This document shows, in pieces, positions 8,062 through 18,241 of a DNA stretch of 64,000 bases. The notes under the pieces are model-generated. The model saw only the letters and a program-made list of their open reading frames with translations. It was not told where the DNA came from and did not search any database. How positions within the stretch are numbered: position 1 is the first letter of the stretch; the number at the start of each line of letters is the position of its first letter. Source of the stretch: Halorubrum sp. F4 (lineage in GTDB: Archaea; Halobacteriota; Halobacteria; Halobacteriales; Haloferacaceae); contig NZ_JAPDFS010000003.1 of the NCBI RefSeq assembly GCF_027257195.1, forward strand, positions 302,859 through 366,858, in the 5' to 3' direction. A program made the position numbers and the translations under genes.

Positions 8062-10331
8062 AGCTCACCGTCAAACCGCTGAAACAGAAGGACGCCGGCC
8101 GCCGACTCGCGGCGATAGACCGCGTCGCGGCCGAGGAGCTCGGGCTCTCCGGCGGCGACTTCATCCGCGTCGAGGGCTCCGAGGGGGCCGCCATCGCCCG
8201 CGTCTGGCCGGGGTACCCCGAGGACGACGGCACCGGCGTGGTCCGCATCGACGGGAAGCTCCGCCAGGAGGCCAGCGTCGGCATCGACGACCGCGTGACG
8301 ATCGAACAGGTCGACGTCGAGCCCGCGGACCGGATCACCATCGCGCTGCCCCAGCGGCTCGGGATCCGCGGCAACATCGACGCGCTGATCCGCCGCGAGC
8401 TCGGCGGCCAGCCCGTCACCGAGGGCCAGAACGTCCGGCTCCCGCTCGGCTTCGGCTTCATGGGCGGACAGTCGCAGGCGGTCCCGCTGAAGGTCGCGGG
8501 CACCTCGCCGTCGGGTACCGTCGTGGTGACCGACTCGACGGAGATCGAGATCTCGGAGAAGCCCGCGGAGGAGATCGTCGGCGGCGCGGGCGCGCCGGAG
8601 GGCGCGGCCGCCGACGGCGCACCGGACGTCACCTACGAGGACATCGGCGGGCTCGACGACGAGCTCGAGCAGGTCCGCGAGATGATCGAGCTGCCGATGC
8701 GCCACCCCGAGCTGTTCAAGCGGCTCGGCATCGACCCGCCGAAGGGCGTCCTGCTCCACGGCCCGCCGGGGACGGGGAAGACCCTGATCGCGAAGGCGGT
8801 CGCCAACGAGATCGACGCGAGCTTCCACACGATCTCCGGTCCGGAGATCATGTCGAAGTACTACGGCGAGAGCGAGGAGCAGCTCCGTGACGTGTTCGAG
8901 GAGGCCACCGAGGAGGCCCCCGCGATCGTGTTCATGGACGAGCTCGACTCCATCGCGCCCAAACGCGAGGAGGCCGGCGGCGACGTGGAGCGCCGCGTCG
9001 TGGCCCAGCTGCTCAGCCTGATGGACGGGCTGGAGGAGCGCGGCGAGGTCGTCGTGATCGGCGCGACGAACCGCGTCGACGCGATCGACCCCGCGCTCCG
9101 GCGGGGCGGCCGGTTCGACCGCGAGATCGAGGTCGGCGTTCCCGACCGCGACGGCCGCAAGGAGATCCTCCAGGTCCACACCCGGAACATGCCGTTGACC
9201 GAGGGGGTCGACCTCGACGAGTACGCCGAGAACACCCACGGCTTCGTCGGCGCGGACCTCGAGTCGCTGGCGAAGGAGTCGGCGATGCACGCGCTCCGTC
9301 GGATCCGCCCGCAACTCGACCTCGAGAGCGACGAGATCGACGCGGACGTGTTGAACTCGATCCAGGTCACCGAGGGCGACTTCAAGGAGGCGATAAAGGG
9401 GATCGAACCCTCCGCGCTCCGTGAGGTGTTCGTCGAGGTGCCGGACGTCACCTGGGACCACGTCGGCGGACTCGAGGACACCAAAGAGCGGCTCCGCGAG
9501 ACGATCCAGTGGCCGCTCGAGTACCCCGAGGTGTTCGACCAGCTCGACATGGCGGCCGCGAAGGGCGTCCTGATGTACGGTCCGCCCGGAACGGGGAAGA
9601 CCCTGCTCGCGAAGGCGGTCGCCAACGAGAGCGAGTCGAACTTCATCTCGATCAAGGGGCCCGAGCTGCTGAACAAGTTCGTGGGCGAGTCCGAGAAGGG
9701 CGTCCGCGAGGTGTTCAGCAAGGCCCGCGAGAACGCGCCCACGATCGTGTTCTTCGACGAGATCGACTCGATCGCGACCGAACGCGGCGGCAACACGAGC
9801 GACTCGGGCGTCGGCGAGCGCGTCGTCTCCCAGCTGTTGACCGAGCTCGACGGGCTCGAATCGCTGGAGGACGTCGTCGTCATCGCGACGACGAACCGGC
9901 CGGACCTCATCGACTCGGCGCTGCTCCGCCCCGGTCGGCTCGACCGGCACGTCCACGTCCCCGTCCCCGACGAGGAGGGTCGCCGGAAGATCCTCGAGGT
10001 CCACACCCGCGAGAAGCCGCTCGCGGACGACGTCGACCTCGACGCGATCGCGCGCAAGACCGAGGGGTACGTCGGTGCTGACCTCGAGGCGGTGGCCCGC
10101 GAGGCGTCGATGAACGCCTCCCGGGAGTTCATCGCCAGCGTCCCGCGCGAGGAGGTCGGCGAGTCCGTCGGCAACGTCCGGGTGACGATGCAGCACTTCG
10201 AGGACGCCTTAGAGGAGGTGAACCCGAGCGTCACTCCCGAGACCCGGGAGCGTTACGAGGAGATCGAAAAGCAGTTCCAGCGCTCTGAGGTCGACGACCC
10301 GGCGGAAGCCGAGTTCGGCGCGTTCCAGTAG
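8058..10331 (+). CDS. cdc48: CDC48/VCP-type AAA+ ATPase
   Basis: A 757-residue unfoldase with the full CDC48 plan. The N-domain (about 1-190) has a double-psi barrel. The D1 ring has Walker A GPPGTGKT near residue 234 and Walker [10 protein letters not shown]. The D2 ring has a second GPPGTGKT near 507 and IVFFDEIDS near 564. Both rings have the sensor and arginine-finger regions ([32 protein letters not shown]). It extracts and unfolds proteins, in archaea feeding the proteasome. Coupling to the Hsp20-like gene suggests joint protein quality control. D1 Walker B has FMDELD where many homologues have FIDEID, a conservative change. Confidence 0.97.
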   Translation: MKLTVKPLKQKDAGRRLAAIDRVAAEELGLSGGDFIRVEGSEGAAIARVWPGYPEDDGTGVVRIDGKLRQEASVGIDDRVTIEQVDVEPADRITIALPQRLGIRGNIDALIRRELGGQPVTEGQNVRLPLGFGFMGGQSQAVPLKVAGTSPSGTVVVTDSTEIEISEKPAEEIVGGAGAPEGAAADGAPDVTYEDIGGLDDELEQVREMIELPMRHPELFKRLGIDPPKGVLLHGPPGTGKTLIAKAVANEIDASFHTISGPEIMSKYYGESEEQLRDVFEEATEEAPAIVFMDELDSIAPKREEAGGDVERRVVAQLLSLMDGLEERGEVVVIGATNRVDAIDPALRRGGRFDREIEVGVPDRDGRKEILQVHTRNMPLTEGVDLDEYAENTHGFVGADLESLAKESAMHALRRIRPQLDLESDEIDADVLNSIQVTEGDFKEAIKGIEPSALREVFVEVPDVTWDHVGGLEDTKERLRETIQWPLEYPEVFDQLDMAAAKGVLMYGPPGTGKTLLAKAVANESESNFISIKGPELLNKFVGESEKGVREVFSKARENAPTIVFFDEIDSIATERGGNTSDSGVGERVVSQLLTELDGLESLEDVVVIATTNRPDLIDSALLRPGRLDRHVHVPVPDEEGRRKILEVHTREKPLADDVDLDAIARKTEGYVGADLEAVAREASMNASREFIASVPREEVGESVGNVRVTMQHFEDALEEVNPSVTPETRERYEEIEKQFQRSEVDDPAEAEFGAFQ

Positions 10332-10368
10332 GCCGTCGTCGCTTCCACCACGAACGCTTTTTCGGGTT

Positions 10369-10581
10369 TCAGATCACTCCCGCCGTCGACAGCAGGAAGA
10401 GCGCGGCGACGACGACGATCCCGATGGTGACGAGCCGCCACGCGAGCTTCAACACGAACTTCCCGAGCACGATCACGACCGCGACGGCCACCAGCGCGAC
10501 GAGCAACTGTCCCATCGGGCTGGCGAGGATCCCGGCCTGAAGCGGTACCGACATCGCGTTCGCGGCGAGCGGAGCGGTCAT
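10369..10581 (-). CDS. Small membrane protein, haloarchaeal hypothetical
   Basis: A 70-residue protein with two hydrophobic helices (from MGQLLVALVAVAVVIVLG and from VTIGIVVVAALFLLSTAG) and a short Lys/Arg linker between them. The ATG at 10581 is chosen because a TATA-like cttata about 30 nt upstream on this strand would make it leaderless; a GTG four codons earlier is possible. It converges on CDC48. No function recognised. Confidence 0.65.
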   Translation of the reverse strand: MTAPLAANAMSVPLQAGILASPMGQLLVALVAVAVVIVLGKFVLKLAWRLVTIGIVVVAALFLLSTAGVI

Positions 10582-11035
10582 GTCCGGGAGCACGGCGACC
10601 CTGGGTATAAGCTTGTGGGCCGACGTCCGGCGATCCGACCGCCGAAATTAACACGTTCGTGATACGTACCGTGGTGGGTGTCGACACGTCGTCACCCGTC
10701 GAGCGGCCACGAACACGATATCGGTCCGTTTTTTCGACGAACGACCCGTCTCTCAACCCCCCTCTTGTTCGAATGCGAGACCGTCCACGTACCTCGATAT
10801 CGGCGAATTCACATCAGTTTCACTCCGGTCTAACTACCCTTATGTGCTCGGACCCCGTTCGTTTCCGACGTACCCGAATTCGGCGTCAGACGCGCGGCAC
10901 GGACGTTACATAACGAATCGGACATATAGATGCCCATCGGGTCCGAACATCCGAACGTACAAGGGCCCGCCTCGCCAGTACACCAACACTACAGATGATC
11001 CATATTCCACACCAACCGAGCGGGGTGACCGTCGA
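10582..11035. other. Leader/promoter region of the ribonucleotide reductase gene
   Basis: About 450 bases without a supported gene. AT-rich patches include acatatag near 10923. A ribosome-binding sequence ggggtga ends 8 nt before the ATG at 11036, so this mRNA probably has a real leader, unlike most neighbours. I looked for a cobalamin riboswitch because the enzyme is B12-dependent and saw no recognisable B12-box. Confidence 0.5.
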
Positions 11036-14000
11036 ATGAGCAGCGACGGTGTCTCCGCGGACGAGCTCGAACTGCCGATCAAACGCACCACCGGCGAGAC
11101 GATGGAGGACCGTCTCACGGCCAACGCGTATCACAACATCCTCCCCGCCCGCTACCTCCGAAAGGACGCGGACGGGAACCCGGCCGAGGAGCAGGAGGAG
11201 CTGTTCGACCGCGTCGCGCGCAACGTCGCGCTCGCGGAGGCCGTCTTCGAGGCCGAAAAGCGGGACGTCGAGATCGCCGTCACGCCCGACCAGCTCAAGC
11301 CCGACCACCCGCGTCGCGACGAGCTCGCCGGGGAGGTCTTCGGGGCGGGCGTCACCGCCGACGACGAGGCGGAGACGACGCTCTCGGCGCACAACGTCAA
11401 CAAGTTCGCGTACGAGACGGTCGTCCCCGAGCTTCCCGACGGAGTCCGGGAACACGTCGAAGAGACCGCGGAGACGTTCCGCCAGGGCATGGAATCGCTC
11501 TCCTTCATGCCGAACTCGCCGACCCTGATGAACGCCGGCGACGAGCTACAGCAGCTCTCGGCGTGTTTCGTCGACTCTCCGGGCGACGACATCACGGACA
11601 TCCATCAGACCGCCAAGGAGGCGGCAGAAGTCTTCCAGAGCGGCGGCGGCATGGGATACGCGTTCTGGAAGCTCCGCCCCTACGGCGACGCGGTGGGCTC
11701 CACCGGCGGGATCGCCTCGGGACCGATCACGTTCATGCGGACCTTCGACCAGATGTGCGAGACGATCGCCCAGGGCGGTGCGCGCCGCGGCGCACAGATG
11801 GGCGTCATGCGCGTCTCCCACCCCGACGTCATCCAGTTCATCCACGCGAAGAACAAGGACGTCTCGCTGGCGCACACGCTGCGACTGAACGACCCGGACG
11901 ACTTCACGCACAACTCCTTTTCGGACGCCTTGGAGGAGGCTCGCGGTCTCATCGACGAGGACGGAAAGGTACCGGAACACCTCCGGAACGCCGTGGAGGG
12001 CCACCTCTCGAACTTCAACATCAGCGTCGGCGTCACCGACGACTTCATGGAGGCGCTGTACGCGGGCGAGGAGTTCACCTTCACCAACCCCCGCACCGAG
12101 GAGCCCCACGTCGCCACCCCGGAGACGAAGGAGCTCTACGAGATGTTCGACCTCGGCGAGCACGTCGAGGTCGGCGAGGTCCTCTCGGTCCCGGCCGCCG
12201 ATCTGTGGGACCACATCGTCGAGGGTGCCTACGAGAACGGCGAACCCGGCGTCATCTACCTCGAACGGGTGAACAAGGAACACTCCTTCGACGTGGAGGA
12301 GAACCCGGACCACCGGATCCTCGCGACGAACCCCTGCGGTGAACAGCCGCTCGAGGAGTACGAGGCGTGTAATCTCGGCCACATCAACCTCTCGACGCTG
12401 GCGTCGCTCGACGCGCCCGACTGGCGCGTCTGGAACGAGGAGCACGGCGACGAGTACGACTCCCACGAGGCGGCCGTCGACGCCTTCCTCGAGGAGGCGA
12501 TCGACTTCGGGGAGTTCGACGACCGGATCGCCTACGGCACGCGGTTCCTGGAGAACGTCGTCACGATGTCGGACTTCCCGGTCGAGGAGATCGAGCGGAA
12601 GGTCCGCGAGATGCGGAAGATCGGTCTCGGAGTCATGGGCCTCGCCCAGCTGTACGTCCAGCTCGGCGTCCGGTACGGCTCGGAGGAGGGCAACGAGATC
12701 GCCCGCCAGCTGATGACGCACATCAACCACGAGTCGAAGCGCACCTCCCACGAGCTCGCCGAGGAACGCGGCGTCTTCGACGACTGGGCCGACTCGAAGT
12801 ACGCGGACCCGACCGAGTACCGCGAGTGGTTCGAACACCACACGGGGCTCGACGCCGACGAGTGGGCGGACGGCTTCCCGATCCGCAACCACAACACGAC
12901 GACGATCGCGCCCACGGGAACCACGTCGATGATCGGCAACACGACGGGCGGCTGTGAGCCCATCTACAACGTCGCGTTCTACAAGAACGTCTCCGACGAC
13001 GTGCAGGGCGACGAGATGCTCGTCGAGTTCGACGACTACTTCCTGCGGACGCTGGAGGCGAACGACGTCGACGTCGACGCCGTCAAGCGCGAGGCGCAGG
13101 AACAGATGGCGGCGAACGAGTTCGACGGCGTCGAGGGACTGGAGACGGTTCCGGCGGCGATCGGCGAGCTGTTCGTCGTCACCGGCGACCTCTCGGGGAT
13201 CGAACACGCCGCGGTCCAGTGTGCGTGTCAGGAGGGCGTCGACTCGGCCATCTCGAAGACGTGTAACTTCCCGAACGACGCCACCGCCGCCGACATGGAG
13301 GAGGTGTACCGCTACATCTACGACCACGGCGGAAAGGGCGTCACCGTCTACCGCGACGGCACCCGCTCGAAGCAGGTGCTCACCACCCGCGCGAAGAACA
13401 CGGAGTTCGCCGACGAGTCGGAGGCCGCGGAGACGATCGTCGAGCAGATCCGCGAGGTGTTCGGCGGTCTGGAGGCGTTCCTCGACAACGAGGACGTCCA
13501 GGCGGCCGTCGACACGGAGATATCGGCGCTTCTCGAGTCCGCGGACCGACCGGAGGTCGACTACACGGAGACCCGGCCCCGCCCCGACTCGCTGTCGGGC
13601 GTGACCCAGCGCGTCGAGACGGGCTACGGCAAGCTGTACGTCACCATCAACGAGGACGAGGACGGCCGGCCGTTCGAGTTGTTCGCGAACATCGGCCACT
13701 CCGGCGGCTACACCAACTCCTTCACGGAGGCGCTCGCGAAGGTCATCTCGACCGCGCTCCGCTCCGGGGTCGATCCCGAGGAGATCGTCGACGAGCTCCA
13801 GGGCACCCGGAGCCCGAAGGTCGCCTGGGACAAGGGCGAGCAGATCCAGTCGATCCCGGACGCGATCGGTACCGCGCTCCGTCGCTATCTCGACGACGAG
13901 ATCGACAAGGGGATCCCCCAACAGCAGAGCCTCGACGACGTCGAGGGCGACACGGCGGAGGCGGACGACGCGACCGCGGACGCGGTGGACTCGGACGCCG

Positions 14001-14230
14001 TCGCCGACCCGCAGAGCCAGACCGACGGCGGCGCGGTCGCCGGCGGGAGTTCGGCCGAATCACCGGGCGATGCCGGACCCTTGACCGGTCCGGGAGCCGA
14101 CGACGGCGACGTCACACAGGACCTCATCGCGGCCGGCGAATCGCCCGAGTGTCCCGAGTGCGGCGGGATGAACCTCTACTTCTCGGAGGGCTGCAAGACG
14201 TGCGAGTCGTGCGGCTGGTCCGAGTGTTGA
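11036..14230 (+). CDS. nrdJ: Adenosylcobalamin-dependent (class II) ribonucleotide reductase
   Basis: A 1064-residue enzyme making deoxyribonucleotides in the cytoplasm with B12. Landmarks: LSACFVDSPGDD, containing a redox-active Cys; the active-site segment NPCGEQPLEEYEACNLG, with the thiyl Cys and catalytic Glu; and the phosphate-binding region TGTTSMIGNTTGGCEP. A long acidic low-complexity linker (about 960-1035) leads to a C-terminal four- or six-Cys zinc-ribbon-like tail (CPECGG, CKTCESCGWSEC) typical of NrdJ. The ATG at 11036 is supported by the ggggtga site and by the start of conserved sequence; the open frame extends upstream without similarity. Confidence 0.95.
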   Translation: MSSDGVSADELELPIKRTTGETMEDRLTANAYHNILPARYLRKDADGNPAEEQEELFDRVARNVALAEAVFEAEKRDVEIAVTPDQLKPDHPRRDELAGEVFGAGVTADDEAETTLSAHNVNKFAYETVVPELPDGVREHVEETAETFRQGMESLSFMPNSPTLMNAGDELQQLSACFVDSPGDDITDIHQTAKEAAEVFQSGGGMGYAFWKLRPYGDAVGSTGGIASGPITFMRTFDQMCETIAQGGARRGAQMGVMRVSHPDVIQFIHAKNKDVSLAHTLRLNDPDDFTHNSFSDALEEARGLIDEDGKVPEHLRNAVEGHLSNFNISVGVTDDFMEALYAGEEFTFTNPRTEEPHVATPETKELYEMFDLGEHVEVGEVLSVPAADLWDHIVEGAYENGEPGVIYLERVNKEHSFDVEENPDHRILATNPCGEQPLEEYEACNLGHINLSTLASLDAPDWRVWNEEHGDEYDSHEAAVDAFLEEAIDFGEFDDRIAYGTRFLENVVTMSDFPVEEIERKVREMRKIGLGVMGLAQLYVQLGVRYGSEEGNEIARQLMTHINHESKRTSHELAEERGVFDDWADSKYADPTEYREWFEHHTGLDADEWADGFPIRNHNTTTIAPTGTTSMIGNTTGGCEPIYNVAFYKNVSDDVQGDEMLVEFDDYFLRTLEANDVDVDAVKREAQEQMAANEFDGVEGLETVPAAIGELFVVTGDLSGIEHAAVQCACQEGVDSAISKTCNFPNDATAADMEEVYRYIYDHGGKGVTVYRDGTRSKQVLTTRAKNTEFADESEAAETIVEQIREVFGGLEAFLDNEDVQAAVDTEISALLESADRPEVDYTETRPRPDSLSGVTQRVETGYGKLYVTINEDEDGRPFELFANIGHSGGYTNSFTEALAKVISTALRSGVDPEEIVDELQGTRSPKVAWDKGEQIQSIPDAIGTALRRYLDDEIDKGIPQQQSLDDVEGDTAEADDATADAVDSDAVADPQSQTDGGAVAGGSSAESPGDAGPLTGPGADDGDVTQDLIAAGESPECPECGGMNLYFSEGCKTCESCGWSEC

Positions 14231-14242
14231 GGTCGGGCCCCT

Positions 14243-14262
14243 CCCACGACTGAGATCGTGGG
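14243..14262. terminator. Hairpin CCCACGA-N6-TCGTGGG after nrdJ
   Basis: A perfect 7-bp stem 12 nt after the nrdJ stop. It could end or stabilise the nrdJ transcript. Its minus-strand form, with flanking gaagccc and gggagg, also resembles the terminal hairpin of haloarchaeal IS200/IS605-type elements, so it may be a mobile-element relic. Confidence 0.4.
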
Positions 14263-14334
14263 CTTCCTCCGTGTGTTTCCACGACATACGAGAGGACGGC
14301 GGGAACGGACTCGGTACCGTTCAGTCGGAGGAGG

Positions 14335-15849
14335 TCATAGCGCGTTCTCCAGCGCCGAGGCCACGCCTCGGGCCTTCTCGGCGAGCGCTTCGGAAGTATC
14401 ACCGGTCGCGACGGACGCGTCGAGGACGTCGTCGTCGACGCGCTCGACCGTTCCGTCGGCGTGTTTGACCACGTCGACGTGGAGGTCGACGTAGCGGGCG
14501 GCCTCCGGAAACACCTCGACGGGTGTACAGACGTTGACGTAGGTCCCCTTCACGGTCCCGTCGGAGCCGCGGTAGGTGGTGGGATACCACCATCGGCCCT
14601 CCTTGAGGCTCGTCACCGCGACGTCGCCGGCCTCCCTGCGAGTGCCGAGCTCGTCGTAGCGCCCGCCCGGCGTCATCTCCCGCTCGACGGTGAGGGACCC
14701 GTCGTCGTCGATCCCGGTCACGTCGCCCTCGCCGAGAGTGATCAGCCGGCCGTCGGGCTTGCCGTGTTCGAGCCGGAGCCGGCCACCCTCGGTCGGGCCG
14801 AAGGAGTCACACACGGCGGCGAAGGGGAAGTCGGCGTCGGGGTCCGGGTCACAGATCGCCTCGGCGAAGTCGACGCCCGCCGACGCCGACCCCGAGCCGG
14901 CCTTGATCCGGTGATGGCCGGGCATCGTCGCGGTCACCTCCCGGCGGACCGAATCGAGCGCGAAGCGCGACTCGCGACCGAACCAGACCCACACGCCGGC
15001 GTTCGGTCGGGCGAGCGGTTCGGATCGCATCGCGGACGATCCCGTGAGGAGGCCGATCCCGTCGACCGCGGAACCGCCAACGTCGGCGGCTCCGACCGCC
15101 TCGACGAGCCGATCGGCGTCGGAAACGGCGCGTTCCAGTCCCGCCTCGAGTTCGTCCATGTCGGCGTCGAGCGCGGCGGGGCCCCAGACCGCGCGCCACC
15201 CGTCCGGGGGCTCGATCCCGAGGAGGTCGGTCATCCCCGCCAGCTCGCGGGCCGCCTCGTCGTTCCGAACGTCGACGCGGGTCCCCGAGCCGGGCTCCAG
15301 CGTGACGAGTCCCGCCCCGACCCGCAGCTCCGTGTCCAGCTCCGGTCGACGCGACGCCCAGGGCGCGGACGACGACGTCACCTGCGTTCGCACCCGATCG
15401 CCGGTCTCGATCCGGGCGTCGACGCGGTCGTATGGGAGGTATCCCTCGACGGATTCGCCCGATTCGAGCCCGTCGTCCGGGGAGTCGGCGTCGGTCCCGC
15501 TTCCGTCGGCGGCCCCGACGGCGAGGTCGACGACCGCGCCGCCCCCGAGCGTCTCCGTCACCTCGCCGTCGAGGACGGTCCCGACCGGCGTCGGGTCGGT
15601 CCACGCGAGGGCGTCGATCCCGACGTCGGCGAGCAGGTCCCGGAGCGTCGCGACGGCGTTCGGATCGCCGGCGACGCCGACGCCCTGTCGGTTCTCGGTC
15701 GTGGAGACGGTCGCGTCCGGCGGAGCGGCGGGGAACGTCGCGTCGAATCGGCTACGGATCGGCCGCGAGGCGTCGACGACGGCGTGGTCGGCCTCGAGCA
15801 GGAGTCTCGTCAGCGCGGTGGCGTAGATCCCGCGAACCCGCGCGTTCAC
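14335..15849 (-). CDS. FAU-1/DUF402 family RNA-binding protein (probable ribonuclease)
   Basis: A 504-residue protein. The N-terminus VNARVRGIYATALTRLL and an S1/RNase E-like region (EGYLPYDRVDARIETGDRVRTQV) are followed by a C-terminal DUF402 domain with GRWWYPTTYRG and YVNVCTPVEVFPEAARYVDLHVDV. This is the layout of the archaeal AU-rich-RNA-binding FAU-1 proteins, for which RNase E/G-like activity on RNA has been proposed. I use the GTG at 15849, which has ggtgggg just upstream and matches the usual family start; the frame stays open 32 codons further. Confidence 0.85.
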   Translation of the reverse strand: MNARVRGIYATALTRLLLEADHAVVDASRPIRSRFDATFPAAPPDATVSTTENRQGVGVAGDPNAVATLRDLLADVGIDALAWTDPTPVGTVLDGEVTETLGGGAVVDLAVGAADGSGTDADSPDDGLESGESVEGYLPYDRVDARIETGDRVRTQVTSSSAPWASRRPELDTELRVGAGLVTLEPGSGTRVDVRNDEAARELAGMTDLLGIEPPDGWRAVWGPAALDADMDELEAGLERAVSDADRLVEAVGAADVGGSAVDGIGLLTGSSAMRSEPLARPNAGVWVWFGRESRFALDSVRREVTATMPGHHRIKAGSGSASAGVDFAEAICDPDPDADFPFAAVCDSFGPTEGGRLRLEHGKPDGRLITLGEGDVTGIDDDGSLTVEREMTPGGRYDELGTRREAGDVAVTSLKEGRWWYPTTYRGSDGTVKGTYVNVCTPVEVFPEAARYVDLHVDVVKHADGTVERVDDDVLDASVATGDTSEALAEKARGVASALENAL

Positions 15850-16059
15850 GCCGCCCCACCCCGGTTCGCTCGCGTCTCGATCGCGTTCCAGCGTCGTCCA
15901 TCGGCGTCCATGTCGAGGGATTTCGGCCCCGACCGCTTGAATCACCGGTGTCGACTCGGGTGAATCGGGAGCCGACCGGACGGACCGTTCCGAACGTGGC
16001 CGCCGGCAACGTTCTCCCGACGGCGACCCATTAAGTCGGATCGGGACGAACTCGGCGGC

Positions 16060-17097
16060 ATGGACTCACGGTCGGACCCCGTCCAGCGGGCCGACGACGA
16101 GGGTCGGGACCTCTACGACGTCGCCACGTGGGAGGAGCGGACCTCCCTCGACGGGCTCTCGGTCGCGCTGTACTGGCTCCTCACTCGCTCGGCGAAGGCA
16201 CTCGTCGTCCTCCTCGCCGGGATCATTCTCCTCACCATCTTCGGGTCGTTCGGCGCGGGACTCCTCTTCGACCCGACGATGGCCGCGCTCCTGGCGCTGT
16301 CCGCGGTCCCCGCGTTCGGGCTCGCCGCGTACGTGTACGTCTCGGACGTCACGACCGGCGAGCCGCTCTCGCTTCTGGTCGCGACGTTCCTGTTGTCGGT
16401 GTTGACCGCGACGTTCGCGGCGGTCCTCAACGGCGTCGCCCGTCCGCTCTTCGAACCGCTCGGCTTCCTCGGGCTCGTGCTCTTCTTCTTCGTCGTCGTC
16501 GGCCCGATAGAGGAGACGGTGAAGCTGCTCGCGGTGCGGCTGTACGCCTACACCGACGCCCGGTTCGACGCCGTGATAGACGGCGCGGTGTACGGCGCGA
16601 TCGCCGGGCTCGGCTTCGCCGTCATCGAGAACCTGCTGTACATCGCACGGAACGTCGACATGACGGAGCTCTCGCTCGGGCTCGCGGCGCTCGGTGCGGG
16701 CGACGGCATCGCCGCGCTCCGCGCGCTCGCGGGCCCCGGCCACGTCGTCTACTCCGCGTTCGCGGGATACTACCTCGGGCTCGCGAAGTTCAACCCCGAG
16801 AACCGCGGCCCGATCGTGATCAAGGGGCTCGTGATCGCGGCGACGATCCACGCGCTGTACAACACGCTCGTGGGACCGGCCACCGTCGTCGTCTCCTCGG
16901 TCTCCGGGCTCCCGCAGGTGCCGGCGCTCTTCGTCTTCGTCGTCGTCTTCCAGGGCTTCTTCGGGTATCTCCTGGTGCGGAAGCTCCGACGCTATCGGGA
17001 GGTGTACCTCGCGACGCAGGCCACGGAGACGGGCGGCGCGACGGGCGACGGGCGCGGTCCGGAGGCGACACCGGAGCGGGACGAGTTCGAGGAGTAG
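16060..17097 (+). CDS. PrsW family intramembrane metalloprotease
   Basis: A 345-residue polytopic membrane protein. The PrsW/CAAX-protease-like motif EETVK is in GPIEETVKLLAVR near residue 150, followed by FAVIENLLY, and by histidines in GPGHVVYSAFAGYYLG and ATIHALYNTL that would complete the metal site. Bacterial PrsW cleaves anti-sigma factors; archaeal substrates are unknown. It diverges from the FAU-1 gene. The C-terminus is a short hydrophilic tail. Confidence 0.9.
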   Translation: MDSRSDPVQRADDEGRDLYDVATWEERTSLDGLSVALYWLLTRSAKALVVLLAGIILLTIFGSFGAGLLFDPTMAALLALSAVPAFGLAAYVYVSDVTTGEPLSLLVATFLLSVLTATFAAVLNGVARPLFEPLGFLGLVLFFFVVVGPIEETVKLLAVRLYAYTDARFDAVIDGAVYGAIAGLGFAVIENLLYIARNVDMTELSLGLAALGAGDGIAALRALAGPGHVVYSAFAGYYLGLAKFNPENRGPIVIKGLVIAATIHALYNTLVGPATVVVSSVSGLPQVPALFVFVVVFQGFFGYLLVRKLRRYREVYLATQATETGGATGDGRGPEATPERDEFEE

Positions 17098-17115
17098 TCG
17101 GTCGAAGACGGTCCG

Positions 17116-18096
17116 CTAGGGGGGCGACTCGACGCGGGAGCGGTCGCCGGTCCCGCCGGTGAGCGCGCTCGCGAGCGCCCCCTTGACGACGACGTCGTCG
17201 CCGAGGTCGGTCAGGCGGATCTCCGGGACGTTGATGAACACCATGTCCGCGAGCTTCTCGCGCACCGGATCGAGGACGCGCTCGGGGTTGTTGAGCGCGA
17301 CCGCGCCGCCGACGCTGACGACGAGGGGCGCGTACGCGTGGATCACGTTCGCGACGCCCATCGCGTTCCAGTGGGCGAGCTGGTCTATCACGTGGTCCGC
17401 GAAGACGTCCTCTCCGGCCGCCTCGAAGACGTCGACCGCGGAGAAGTCCGGGTCCTCGATCGGGAGCGCGGTCTCGATCGGGTCCTCCTCGTGGAGCTCG
17501 CGGGCGTACTTCGGGATGTTGTTGCCTGAGCAGTATCCCTCCCAGTGGCCGTCGAGCCCGCAACCGCAGGTCATGAACCCGTGGGGGTCGACGGTCATGT
17601 GGCCGACCTCGCCGGCGTTGCCGTCCCACCCTGAGAGGACGTTGCCGTCGACGGCGACGCCGGCGCCGATCCCCGAGGAGACGGTGAGGTACACCATGTC
17701 GTCGGGATTGCGCTCGGAGTGGAACCGCTCGCCGATCACGCCCGCGTTGGTGTCGTTGTGGAGGTGAACCTCCTCGGTGTCGAGCAGCCGAGAGACCGGA
17801 CCGACGAGCGGGATCCGCTCGACGGTGTCCGGGAGGTTCGCCGGGTTCAACACGACGCCGGCCGCGAGGTCGAGCGGGCCGATGGAGCCGATCCCGGCGG
17901 CGAGGACCTCGTCCGGGTCGACGTCCGCCTCCGCACACGCGTTTCGGACGACGCTCAACACCGCCTCGGTGACGGCGATGCCGGTCGGGCCACGGGGGGT
18001 CCCGCGCGCGTCGGAGCCGAGCACGGTCGCCGTCTCGTCGCCGACGACCGCGCGGACGTTCGTCGCGCCGAGGTCGACGCCCACGTAGTAAGCCAT
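17116..18096 (-). CDS. ROK family sugar kinase (glucokinase-like)
   Basis: A 326-residue kinase. The N-terminal phosphate loop is YYVGVDLGATNVRAVV, the catalytic region is LHNDTNAGVIGE with the base Asp, and the ROK zinc-type cluster is TCGCGLDGHWEGYCSG. Here the usual GCxxxGCxE pattern is altered, with CGCG then a late Cys. ROK kinases phosphorylate glucose or related hexoses with ATP. Haloarchaeal homologues with the same N-terminus are annotated as glucokinase, so that is the best guess. No DNA-binding domain precedes the kinase, arguing against a ROK repressor. Confidence 0.85.
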   Translation of the reverse strand: MAYYVGVDLGATNVRAVVGDETATVLGSDARGTPRGPTGIAVTEAVLSVVRNACAEADVDPDEVLAAGIGSIGPLDLAAGVVLNPANLPDTVERIPLVGPVSRLLDTEEVHLHNDTNAGVIGERFHSERNPDDMVYLTVSSGIGAGVAVDGNVLSGWDGNAGEVGHMTVDPHGFMTCGCGLDGHWEGYCSGNNIPKYARELHEEDPIETALPIEDPDFSAVDVFEAAGEDVFADHVIDQLAHWNAMGVANVIHAYAPLVVSVGGAVALNNPERVLDPVREKLADMVFINVPEIRLTDLGDDVVVKGALASALTGGTGDRSRVESPP

Positions 18097-18241
18097 CGGC
18101 GGAAAGAGGTTCCCGTTACCACTTAATCGGGACGGTTCCGTCGGGTGTCGCGACGGCCGGGGCGCACCGCGGGCTCGTCACCGGCTCGTTGCCGCCTCTC
18201 GTCGACGTATCCGCACGAGAAGAGCGCTATCGGGACGGGTC

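Noticed and set aside
7794..10196. 800-codon open frame antisense to cdc48
   Set aside because: It mirrors the GC-rich third positions of cdc48, has biased Arg/Leu/Val/Asp content and no domain; it is a shadow.
10594..11035. Possible cobalamin riboswitch ahead of the B12-dependent ribonucleotide reductase
   Set aside because: No B12-box-like sequence or fitting stem order could be seen; the region looks like an ordinary leader with a ribosome site.
11546..13921. 791-codon open frame antisense to nrdJ
   Set aside because: Same reason: a shadow of a strongly GC3-biased gene.
14243..14262. Hairpin after nrdJ as a definite IS200/IS605 element
   Set aside because: Only a 7-bp stem with similar flanks; no transposase or tnpB remnant. 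A transcript-end hairpin explains it equally well.
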